35,460 nucleotides of DNA, taken from an uncultured Lachnospiraceae bacterium (GTDB taxonomy: Bacteria; Bacillota; Clostridia; Lachnospirales; Lachnospiraceae). The notes under the pieces were generated by a model. That model did not search any database. It worked only from the letters and a program-made list of their open reading frames with translations, and was not told the DNA's origin. This document shows positions 18,185-26,400 of the stretch, in pieces. The position numbers and the translations under genes were made by a program. Location: assembly GCA_947169935.1 (NCBI GenBank), contig CAMVRS010000018.1, positions 1 through 35,460 of the forward strand. The letters are read 5' to 3'. The stretch's first letter is position 1. The number at the start of each line of letters is the position of its first letter.

Positions 18185-18221
18185 AATTGTTTTTCCTCCA
18201 TGTGATTAAATAATATTATGA

Positions 18222-18422
18222 ATAATGCCTGCGGATCGCTTCGTGCTCCGCACTCCCGCGATCCTAACGACCATTCGCAATCCGCTAAAATGCCTGCTCA
18301 CGCAGGCATTTCGCTACTTGCTCATGTTCGTTAGCGTGGCTCAAACCCGCCGACTGCTCCATGCAGATTCATGTAAACATGATCTGCCTGCAGCAATCAT
18401 CGGGTTTGGCCACAGGCATTAT
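18222..18422. repeat. 201-bp structured repeat-like element with terminal inverted repeats
   Basis: The element is bounded by perfect 10-bp inverted repeats ATAATGCCTG (18222-18231) and CAGGCATTAT (18413-18422). Inside are three nearly abutting arms. Arm A (18233-18264) is GGATCGC/GCGATCC enclosing GTGC-TCC-GCAC. Arm B (18264-18334) is CTAACGA/TCGTTAG enclosing the perfect hairpin AAATGCCTGC-TCAC-GCAGGCATTT. Arm C (18336-18413) is GTGGC plus CAAACCCG with CGGGTTTG plus GCCAC (one bulged base), enclosing GCAGAT.CATG-TAAA-CATG.ATCTGC. Together the arms and ends can fold as a four-way cloverleaf. The sequence AATGCCTG occurs four times, twice in each orientation. The right end carries the stop codon of the neighbouring gene. 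It has no coding frame of note, and only one copy is in the window. It may be a dispersed palindromic repeat, MITE or structured RNA. Confidence 0.75.
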
Positions 18423-19144
18423 ACGATCATGTGGTCTTCTGTCAACTTAAACTGTCTTCCGCATTTACATACTATAGTGGTACCTGGCAATACCATCGAT
18501 ACCGCGCCGCAGCCGGGGCACGCAACACTCATGGCTCCGGCCATGCCCATAGGCTGTGCCGCCACAGCCGGTCCTGCCATAGCATCTGCACCTATGGCCG
18601 GTGCGGATGATGAAGGTGTCATCATACTGTTGGAACCGTATCCCGTAAGCGAAACCACCTGGGCATAGGGATCCATCAGCTCTTCCTGTCCCGGAAGGTT
18701 CACCATCTCTGATCTCTTGCCTATAACGTAGATCTCACCTTCATACTCTGCTATCTCTATTGCTCCTCCCGCCTGAAACTTTTTCCAGTCGGTAGAGCCT
18801 GTTTTTACGACTTCCTGACGCAGTCTGCCCTGCCCGTCCTTAAAACGCAGAACCAATGCTATAGCCGGTCTGCCGTTCACCCTTATGCTGTAATCGGGTT
18901 CGTGTGAAATGATCTTTGCGTTATAATGAGCTCCTTCAGCCTTGGCCTTCATTGTCTTGAGCTTCTGCTTTATACCCGAATAAATGATCCCCAGACCGAT
19001 AAGTCCGAAGATGCCGCCTACCAGAATGCCGATCCAGGCATTCTCCACCACCGTTCCTTCAGGTTTGATGATGCAGATCGCCATTACAAAGAAGCCTACG
19101 CCGCCAAAACACAATCCGAAAAGAATCTCAAATAAGCCGTTCAT
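18419..19144 (-). CDS. Small membrane protein with C-terminal zinc-ribbon-like motif
   Basis: This 241-residue protein has no assigned function. Two transmembrane helices (about residues 5-25 and 38-60) lead to a cytoplasmic beta-rich region (about 70-150) resembling the DUF3592 type, with ALVLRFKDGQGR and IYVIGKRSEM. A Ser/Ala/Gly/Met-rich linker (about 170-205) follows. The tail has a CPGCG...CKCG cluster, probably one zinc ribbon. The start has a strong AAGGGGG site. It follows the neighbouring membrane protein by 30 bases in the same direction. The TAA stop (18419-18421) lies inside the terminal repeat of the structured element, so that element supplies or borders the end of the gene. Confidence 0.75.
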   Translation of the reverse strand: MNGLFEILFGLCFGGVGFFVMAICIIKPEGTVVENAWIGILVGGIFGLIGLGIIYSGIKQKLKTMKAKAEGAHYNAKIISHEPDYSIRVNGRPAIALVLRFKDGQGRLRQEVVKTGSTDWKKFQAGGAIEIAEYEGEIYVIGKRSEMVNLPGQEELMDPYAQVVSLTGYGSNSMMTPSSSAPAIGADAMAGPAVAAQPMGMAGAMSVACPGCGAVSMVLPGTTIVCKCGRQFKLTEDHMIV

Positions 19145-19174
19145 TTAATTCCCCCTTTTACTATATATAATACC

Positions 19175-19756
19175 TTAATCAGCTGCTCCGCTTAAGTAAT
19201 ACTTAACATTCTTTACGATACCTATTATGGCGCCTATGATAAGTCCCAGGCCTGCCAGCGTAAATATTCCGGAAACTATGTACAAACTTTCTACGGTAGT
19301 ACCCTCTGCCAGCATATCCGGGCCCTGGGTGAAAGCAAAAAAGCTGAATGCTACAAAGATCCCTCCGAATACCATCTGGAACACCCTGCCTGCGTTTGCC
19401 TGCATTGCCCCAACGATAACAATGAACCTGCGTCCTGCGCCTGTACCGTCATTTCCCGTCTGCAGAAGTATCAGGACCACCAGGCTGCGAATGAACATTA
19501 AAAATCCCATAACAATAAATAATACCAGCAATACCTTCATCCCCTTGGCGAATACCTGCGCAATATCATCCTCGGTTTCAGAGAGCCTGTCAAAGAACGG
19601 GGTAAAGAATAATACATAGGAACATATTCCCACTGCCATTAATCCCTTAACGAGATCCATTAACGCCCTGGCCTTTCTGACAATAGGATTATTTACGAAT
19701 TCTTCGATATTGGAATGCTGAATGCCGTTTTGAGCCATATTCTGAAAATCCTGCAT
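19175..19756 (-). CDS. Small multi-pass membrane protein, function unknown
   Basis: This is a 193-residue protein when started at the ATG at 19756, which has an excellent AAAGGAGGG site about five bases upstream. The longer frame from 19813 has no such site. Four hydrophobic helices are visible: near GLMAVGICSYVLFFT, VLLVLFIVMGFLMFI, VFQMVFGGIFVAFSFFAF and ESLYIVSGIFTLAGLGLIIGAIIG. The N-terminal 35 residues are hydrophilic. I do not recognise a family. It lies first in a probable two-gene unit with the zinc-ribbon membrane protein downstream. A minus-strand TATAAT at 19799-19804 may be its -10 box, but no well-spaced -35 was found. Confidence 0.7.
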   Translation of the reverse strand: MQDFQNMAQNGIQHSNIEEFVNNPIVRKARALMDLVKGLMAVGICSYVLFFTPFFDRLSETEDDIAQVFAKGMKVLLVLFIVMGFLMFIRSLVVLILLQTGNDGTGAGRRFIVIVGAMQANAGRVFQMVFGGIFVAFSFFAFTQGPDMLAEGTTVESLYIVSGIFTLAGLGLIIGAIIGIVKNVKYYLSGAAD

Positions 19757-19862
19757 TTTTCCCTCCTTTTGATAGTGGCATATGATTACAGATATACGAT
19801 TATATTTTAACACTAAACAGGATTATTACAAGTAACAGCTGTTGCATATACGCTACCGGGCA

Positions 19863-19891
19863 TTGCAGACAGGCCGGGAATGCTGTATAAT
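19863..19891 (+). promoter_or_regulatory. Promoter of the 81-residue protein and tRNA-Ala
   Basis: TTGCAG (19863-19868) and a perfect TATAAT (19886-19891) are separated by 17 bases. Transcription would start near 19898, giving a leader of about 75 bases. No separate promoter was found directly before the tRNA, so it may serve both genes. Confidence 0.65.
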
Positions 19892-19925
19892 AAGCGCGTA
19901 AATGCGATGCGCAATAATGTGACGG

Positions 19926-19944
19926 CTTCTGCAAACCGCAGAAG
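19926..19944 (+). other. Hairpin in the leader of the 81-residue protein
   Basis: CTTCTGC and GCAGAAG form a perfect 7-bp stem with the loop AAACC. It lies in the predicted untranslated leader about 28 bases before the start codon and is not followed by a T-run, so it is not a terminator. A regulatory role is possible but unproven. Confidence 0.4.
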
Positions 19945-19972
19945 AGCGTATCGGCGGCCTTGGGAGTATATA

Positions 19973-20218
19973 ATGGACGAGCTGACTTTGCAGATATCCG
20001 GAATAAGCGTTAAAGACGGCAAAAAGCAGGCCTGCGTCCGTTTTACCGATAATGAGCGCTATGCGGAAGGCACTATCCCTGACTGTGTCATTATCCGGTC
20101 TGAAGGCTTCACAAACGAAGAAAAAGCCCAATTGGAAGATTACCTGAAAGCCAATCTGGGTGAATTAAAAAAAACGTCAGCGAAGATAAATCCGCTTAAC
20201 GCTATCATGGGGATATAG
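19973..20218 (+). CDS. Conserved-looking 81-residue hypothetical protein ending inside a tRNA gene
   Basis: This is a short soluble protein of 81 residues that I do not recognise. It reads MDELTLQISGISVKDGKKQA at the N terminus, then an alternating beta-type pattern. A helical FTNEEKAQLEDYLKANLGEL segment follows near the C terminus. I chose the ATG at 19973 because GGGAG lies six bases upstream and a promoter with a 75-base leader precedes it. The frame from 19880 would start upstream of the predicted transcription start. Its last codons (ATG GGG ATA TAG) run into tRNA-Ala: the final ten bases, including the whole stop codon at 20216-20218, belong to the tRNA. RNase P processing of a shared transcript would remove the stop codon. 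Confidence 0.7.
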   Translation: MDELTLQISGISVKDGKKQACVRFTDNERYAEGTIPDCVIIRSEGFTNEEKAQLEDYLKANLGELKKTSAKINPLNAIMGI

Positions 20219-20281
20219 CTCAGCTGGGAGAGCGATGCGTTCGCAACGCATAGGTCAGGGGTTCGAATCCCCCTATCTCCA
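20209..20281 (+). tRNA. tRNA-Ala, anticodon CGC
   Basis: The cloverleaf is complete. The acceptor is GGGGATA/TATCTCC with the G3-T70 wobble pair that identifies alanine tRNAs. The D arm is GCTC/GAGC with loop AGCTGGGA. The anticodon arm is ATGCG/CGCAT with loop TTCGCAA (anticodon CGC, reading GCG). The variable loop is AGGTC, and the T loop is TTCGAAT. The discriminator is A, and CCA is not encoded. The outermost T-stem pair is an A-C mismatch (20257/20273); all other stems are sound. The 5' ten bases overlap the end of the upstream reading frame. Confidence 0.96.
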
Positions 20282-20310
20282 CTAACGGATAAATACTGTA
20301 GAAAGCGATC

Positions 20311-20354
20311 AAAAAACACGCCCTATACCGCTTGGATTTAACGATATAAGGCGT
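20311..20354 (-). terminator. Terminator of the four-gene signalling operon
   Basis: On the minus strand, ACGCC.TATA pairs with TATA.GGCGT (20318-20354; loop region about 17 bases with two further possible pairs) and is followed by GTTTTTTG (20310-20317). It lies 28 bases after the stop of the last operon gene. On the plus strand no T-run follows, so it would not efficiently end the tRNA transcript. Confidence 0.7.
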
Positions 20355-20382
20355 TCTGACATATTATATTCCGCTTTTTCCC

Positions 20383-21021
20383 TCAGAATCCCAGATTTTC
20401 ACCAACAAGTATCACGTGGATCCTGTCCTTATGTCTGGAAAATCTTGTGATCAGGAACTGACAGCAGATGGTGTCGGGTGATTTGCAGTTCATACACGAA
20501 CCGGTCTTTGCACACGGCGTCTGTAATCCGAACCTCTGCGCATTTATGGGAGCCGCCACGTTTCTCGCGCGCTTCATCGCGCCGTCCACATCATCGCAGA
20601 TCTTATTCATTCCCACGATACAGATCACTTTTTTAGGCCCCTGGGCTATCATGGAAACACGATTCGAATTACCGTCTATATTTACCATAATGCCATCCTC
20701 TGTCATGGCATTTGCGCTTGTCAGAAAGAAATCCGCGTCATAACCTTTAAGCATGACAGCGCGCTTTTCTTCCGGAGTCTTTGCCGCATCACGGTCCATA
20801 AAATCATAGTTGCCATCCTTTAAAGCTTTGACCAGCCCAATCTCATGAGCGCTCATAGCACCGCCCATAGTCACAGAGGATCCCTCCGGTATCAGCTCCA
20901 GCGCTTTTTTCAATGCCTCTTCCGCATTCTTCGCATAGTATCCCGTCATGTTACGGCTTTCAAGCCCTTTTATGACCTTCTCTGCCAGAAGTCTGTTTCT
21001 CTTATCGATGTACATGTTCAT
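20383..21021 (-). CDS. LUD-domain (LutC/YkgG-like, DUF162) protein
   Basis: This 212-residue cytoplasmic protein is of the LUD family, whose best-known members take part in lactate oxidation (LutC). Family features are SSVTMGGAMSAHEIGL (about residues 48-63), the DFFLTSANAMTEDGIMVNIDG block and GPKKVICIVGMNKI. The C-terminal cluster CAKTGSCMNCKSPDTICC has six cysteines and may bind metal or an Fe-S cluster. AGGAG about nine bases before the ATG supports the start. There is no lutA or lutB beside it, so a lactate role is uncertain. It is the last gene of the signalling operon, 26 bases after the degenerate HD-GYP gene and before the terminator. Whether it belongs functionally to that operon is open. 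Confidence 0.85.
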   Translation of the reverse strand: MNMYIDKRNRLLAEKVIKGLESRNMTGYYAKNAEEALKKALELIPEGSSVTMGGAMSAHEIGLVKALKDGNYDFMDRDAAKTPEEKRAVMLKGYDADFFLTSANAMTEDGIMVNIDGNSNRVSMIAQGPKKVICIVGMNKICDDVDGAMKRARNVAAPINAQRFGLQTPCAKTGSCMNCKSPDTICCQFLITRFSRHKDRIHVILVGENLGF

Positions 21022-21047
21022 TGATGCTTTCTCCTTTCATTGAGACA

Positions 21048-23435
21048 TTAATGATTCCTTATCCTTATATCCGTCAGCACGCAAAGATCACCTGTCAGCG
21101 CTATATAAAGCTCTCCCTGCAGATCATCCTTTATTACCGTGGTATTCTTTATACTTACGCCGCTGTCTTCCACATTGATGATTATCGTTCTGCCTTTCCT
21201 GGTGATCACCGCCTCACACTCGAGCCCCTTCTGGTTGTCTTCCATCCATTTATCCCAGTTACGAAAACCGTTATCCTTGCTGACTTCTATCTTATTATCG
21301 GCAAAGTCTCCTCCGTCATTACTCTCCCCGTTAAGCTTTACCAGCGAATATTCCTTATAGCCGTCGCCGCCCACTTTACCATCCCGGGATGTGAATAAAA
21401 TGATATACGGGCAATTCCAGACGAAATCCGATGACGGCAGGGTCATGGTACGGAATGTAAGCCTCAGGAAATCTTTCAGCAGAAAACCTTCCGTGCTCAC
21501 CGCCCTTGTGCCAAGGATCTGTATATTAGGTATGTCTCCTTCCAGCCGGTCCGTATAATCCTGTCTGGGAGCTATACGTTTTATATCAGACTCTTCCATA
21601 AGGATATCCGTCTTCTCAACATCTATATCATATACACGGCAGTTCTCCCCGGTGATAGCCATATATGCATACCGCGAACTGTCCGGAAGTGCGATCACCA
21701 CATCCATGAGCCTGCTGCCGTTTTTAATATGCATATTGATATGATCCTCATAATGGCCGGCAGTTATCTCATAAAAATTTTCATCTGCAGATCCGTTTTT
21801 TGCGGATCCGGCATCCTCTTTGATCTCCGCACTTATTTTGCTTGCGGCGGTACAGATAGTGTTCCCGTCAAACCATATTTCACCATATTCAATATAATGG
21901 AAAGCCTTTATTGTCTTAGCCTCATCATGTATACGTTTATCGTATGAATCAAAGATTATCAGTGAAGGCGCAGAGAATCCGGCTCCTTCCTTTTTCTCGC
22001 ACTTAAAACTAAGTTTTGTAATATTCCGTTCTATCAGTACTCCCGGGGATATTTCCTTTTTATACTCTGTGAATTCGATTTCCCGTACAGGTTCGTCATT
22101 TATGTTACTGTCCTTTTCCTGCATCAGATAATCCGGATCAAAATCAATAAGGTTCACCATTATGGAGGCAAATCTGGGATCAAACTGTATGCCCGCACCC
22201 TTTAATATATCTTCCCGGACCACATACTGCGGGAAAGGATCCCTGTAGCTTTTGGATGAACTCATCTTGTCATATTCATCCGCCACAGCCACTATCCTTG
22301 CCACTTCGGGGATCTCGTCTCCTTTTAATCCGTCCGGATACCCGCTGCCGTCATATCTCTCATTAACAGATCTGGCTGCCTTTCTGAGATAAGGATACTC
22401 TTCGATACTTGAAAGTATTTCATCTCCTATCAGGGATTTTGTCTTTAATATCTCAAACTCTTCCTTCGTAAGTTCTTCATCTTTAGCAATGATCTCATCT
22501 GAGATACCTATCTTTCCTACATCATGCAGCAGCGCGCTGTAATAGATCTCGTCGCATTCTCTATCACTCTTTCCGCAGGCATGCGCGATCTTCCTGGCAT
22601 ATTCGGCCACCCGCGCAGAATGTCCCTTTCCGTGTTCATCCTTGGCATCGATAGCGGATACAAAGGCCCTTGCTGTCTGGTCAAAGAGCCTCTTCATGCT
22701 CTTTCGCTCTTCCTCAAGCCCTCTCATCTCTGTTTTATGGGCATGTATGACAACATCATTTATATCGAGATAAGTAAAGAAATACAGGGATATCGATACA
22801 GCGACCATGGCCATATTGACTATGGATATACCATAGGCTTTGATCTGAATGATACCGCATAATACCGGAACGATCAGATATAAAAGCAGGGAAATAAATA
22901 TCAGTTTCCTGAATACCTTTTTAAACTGCAGCACTACCGATAACTGCAGCATCGGGCAGAACACGGGGATCACATATGCTATAATAAAACCGGATCCTCT
23001 GTGATATTTATTGGACTCATCAAAATAGTAATACAGGCCCGTAAAAGCCGATATCACAGCCAGCAGCATCCCGCATATCGAAAGTACCTGTACGATATCA
23101 AGACGTTTAGGTAAGATCTTCATCCCTCCTTCCGTCCTCATCCAGTCCCTTATATAAAGATTCATGCCGAATACCATGGCCGACGTAAGAAAGAAAACCA
23201 TAAAATTACTGATCCGCACCATTATATATCCCGTATAACCCGGATCCCCGGCATAGATATACGCCTGGCGGTCAAACCACAGGAGAAAGAGTGCCTGGAA
23301 CATCATAAGCAGCAGTATCCGTTTCCTGCTCTTCGATAAAAACCTGGTAATGATAAGCAGCAGCCCCAATATACCGCAGGCGCCGCACAATACCAGCATG
23401 ATATCGAGTTGATTGTTTTTTATCAGTTCATACAT
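21048..23435 (-). CDS. 7TM HD-GYP-like signalling protein with a degenerate metal site and two similar C-terminal beta domains
   Basis: This 795-residue membrane protein has about seven transmembrane helices in residues 8-225, a linker helix, an HD-GYP-like domain (about 255-420) and a 330-residue beta-rich C-terminal part. HD-GYP enzymes hydrolyse cyclic di-GMP or related dinucleotides. Here the HD pair (His304, Asp305) and the GSGYPDGLKG loop are present. Three metal ligands are lost: the His of the usual K-x-H motif is Lys333 (LKTKSLIG), and the usual HHE is Val357-Asn358-Glu359. A receptor or scaffold role is more likely than catalysis. The C-terminal part seems to hold two related beta-sandwich units, ending YMAITGENCRVYDIDV and YIALTGDLCVLTDIRI. 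The start follows GGAAGG, one base after the kinase stop, so the genes are coupled. The ligand is unknown. Confidence 0.85.
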   Translation of the reverse strand: MYELIKNNQLDIMLVLCGACGILGLLLIITRFLSKSRKRILLLMMFQALFLLWFDRQAYIYAGDPGYTGYIMVRISNFMVFFLTSAMVFGMNLYIRDWMRTEGGMKILPKRLDIVQVLSICGMLLAVISAFTGLYYYFDESNKYHRGSGFIIAYVIPVFCPMLQLSVVLQFKKVFRKLIFISLLLYLIVPVLCGIIQIKAYGISIVNMAMVAVSISLYFFTYLDINDVVIHAHKTEMRGLEEERKSMKRLFDQTARAFVSAIDAKDEHGKGHSARVAEYARKIAHACGKSDRECDEIYYSALLHDVGKIGISDEIIAKDEELTKEEFEILKTKSLIGDEILSSIEEYPYLRKAARSVNERYDGSGYPDGLKGDEIPEVARIVAVADEYDKMSSSKSYRDPFPQYVVREDILKGAGIQFDPRFASIMVNLIDFDPDYLMQEKDSNINDEPVREIEFTEYKKEISPGVLIERNITKLSFKCEKKEGAGFSAPSLIIFDSYDKRIHDEAKTIKAFHYIEYGEIWFDGNTICTAASKISAEIKEDAGSAKNGSADENFYEITAGHYEDHINMHIKNGSRLMDVVIALPDSSRYAYMAITGENCRVYDIDVEKTDILMEESDIKRIAPRQDYTDRLEGDIPNIQILGTRAVSTEGFLLKDFLRLTFRTMTLPSSDFVWNCPYIILFTSRDGKVGGDGYKEYSLVKLNGESNDGGDFADNKIEVSKDNGFRNWDKWMEDNQKGLECEAVITRKGRTIIINVEDSGVSIKNTTVIKDDLQGELYIALTGDLCVLTDIRIRNH

Positions 23436-23436
23436 A

Positions 23437-26400
23437 TCAGCCTTCCCCGTCTTCCTGCTTTTTATTTTCAGCCACAGAAGTATCCATGATCTTTTCAGGT
23501 ATATGCTTCATGATCGTCTTTTCAAGAAGAATGCTGTCTATAGGTTTTGACAGATAACCGGTATATCCCTGCGACAGATAATGCTCCACATCCGCCGTAG
23601 AATCCGCAGTCAGAGCATACACGGGCAGATCGGGATTGTTCTCCCTGATCCTGGCTACCGTATCGGCGCCGCTCATACCCTGCATCATATGCTCTATCAG
23701 AACTATATTAAAGCTTCCGTATTTGATCTTCTCAAGGCAGTCCTCGCCGCTCTTTGCAGTGGTAACGAAAACCTTTGTATCACGCAGCAGTGACTTGATA
23801 ACCGTAAGGCTCTTAGGATCGTCATCCACAACAAGTATATCAGCGTCGGGAGCTATAAACTGCGGTACATAAGCTCCGCCGGCATTCTTCTCTTCATCCG
23901 CATCAAATTTTCCCACTTTCTCATGTCCGGATATCTTCTGTTTCAGCCTGAGGGAAAACTCCGAGCCCTTTCCGTATGTACTTTCACAGCTTATGCTTCC
24001 TCCCATCAGATCCGCAAAACGCCTTGAAATGGTAAGCCCCATACCCTGACCGTAAGCGGAGCCGACATTTTCCCCATCATTATCGGAGAACAGTTTATCT
24101 ATATCTTCAGGCTTGATACCCTTACCTGTATCCTTCACGGAAAAGCACAGCAATACTTCTTCCTCTGTGCGATCCTGCGCAGTCACACTCAGTACTACGC
24201 TTCCGTCATCAGTATACTTTACTGCATTATTAAGCAGATTCAGAACGATCTGCTTTATCTTACCCTCATCACCAATAAGCTTTGCCGGCAGTTCCTCATC
24301 AAGATGCACTTCAAACAGCAGATCCTTTTCCCTGCTCTTTATCCGTATCATGGGAGTAACCGAATGAACGCATTCCTTCAGATCATATTCCTTTTCCTTA
24401 AGACGCATCTTACCCGACTCGATAACAGACATATCCAGTATACTGTTTACCATTTCCAGTAATAAAGTCGATGCTTTTTTGATATCGGAAGCATAATTCA
24501 TTACAGAGGTATAATAAGGTTTGGGTACGTCGACAGCCTTCTCCCTCATTATCATTTCATCCATGCCTATGATGGTATTGATAGGATTACGGATAACATG
24601 GGACATATTCGCAAGGAAACGTGTCTTTGCGGTGTTTGCCTGTTCCACTTCCTCTTTTGCCTCTCTGATCTGGCGCAGCTGTCGCCTGACCACCGTTCCC
24701 GATAAAATACGCCATATGATCAGTCCCACTATAAACGCAATGATCGAAACGATCAGTATACGTACAACCAGCAGCTCGTGTATCTGCGGCTGTTTCGTAA
24801 ACCCAAAGCTTTCCTCGTACCTGACTTCACCGGTAGCATTATCCATCACCTGTATATGCAGTGTATAGTTTCCGTGAGCCAGTCCGGTATACTCCAATAC
24901 CCCCAGGTCACTGACATGGGTCGTGATACCGTCATCATCACTGCCCTGAAGATAAACATGCACCAATGGATTAGTAAGCGTATAATCCAGTACAGCAGGG
25001 CTTATCCTTATACGTCCGCTGCCCGCAGGAATGATATAATCTCCTTTTTCGTCCGGAAGTATCTCTTCGTTATTACTGTATACTGAACGTACGCCAAGTT
25101 TTACATAAGCACTCTTTTCGGAAAAGTTATTGATATTTACCAGACACACCCCGCTCCTTCCGGGGATATACATATTACCCTGATCATCAATAGCGCTGTA
25201 AGAGTTTGATGTCGGTGCAAACACCAGGCCGTTTTCACTGGTATAAAGCCGGTAATCCGCAACTCTGTCTGTGATCATATCGTTGATCTTTACAATATAG
25301 ATACCGTAAGAAGAAAGTATCCACATATCATCCCCATAGGTATACAGGTCATAATTGTTATTATACGGGAAAGAATAAACATGGTTTACAACCCCGTTAT
25401 AAAGGTACTCTATCGAATTGGAGGTAACTATCCAATAAACTCCTCTCTCGTCATCCTTTTTGATCTTCATAATGACATCACTGGAGAGTCCGTCATCGCG
25501 CCCTATATGTCTGATACTGTTTCCGTTAATGATATAGATACCGTCACCATCGGTACCCGCATATATCTCCCCATCGTCACCTATCGCAACGGTAAGGGTA
25601 ACTGTATTACGGATACCGTCTTCAACGCCTATCGTCCTTTCAACTTTCCCGTCATTAATAATGGCTATCCCGCTGTTGGTACCCACGATAAGCCTGCCAT
25701 CTTCCGCAACGCTCACACAACGGACCTCATTTCCCGGCATACCGTTTTCGGTTGTATATGAAGATATCATCCCGTCAGGAGAATAGCTTATGAGTCCCAG
25801 ATCATGGGTAAAGCTGCTTACCAGGATATTCCCCTTTTTATCAAGTGCAAAGGATCTTATCCTGGCACTGCCCACATACTCAGTCAGATCGTTTTCGACC
25901 ACCCTTCTTTGATCATCCAGGATATACATGCCGCTGTTGGTACCGATATAAAGCCTGCCTTTATTCAGGAATGCTGCATTTACAACGCCGGTTTCTATCC
26001 CTGTATCATATGTATAATCCGTGAAATTATTAGCCACCACTTTCATGACGCCCTGAGCTGATGACGCGTACCACATGTTTCCCTGATAATCACAGTCCAT
26101 CATCTCTATGCCGCTATTCATGGGCAGATTTTCCAGCAGATGAAAAACACGCTTTTCATCGATATAGCCTGTTCCTTCCGGCGAAGAGACCCATATCCTT
26201 CCGCAGGCGTTACATATCCAGTGCAAATTTTCAAGAGGTGCAGCCGGTATCTTCTCAAGCTCAGCCTTTCCACCCAATTCACCGTAATACACCACACCGG
26301 CATCCGTACACAGATAAAACCTGTTATTCCCCACAGGAAGGATCGCGGTAAGTGTCTCTGTCCCCAGATCTTCACCGGTAAAATAATCTTTTACTTTTCC

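Noticed and set aside
20209-20281. tRNA-Ala as a pseudogene because of the A-C mismatch in the T stem
   Set aside because: All invariant bases, the G3-T70 pair and other stems are intact; one outer T-stem mismatch does not prevent function.
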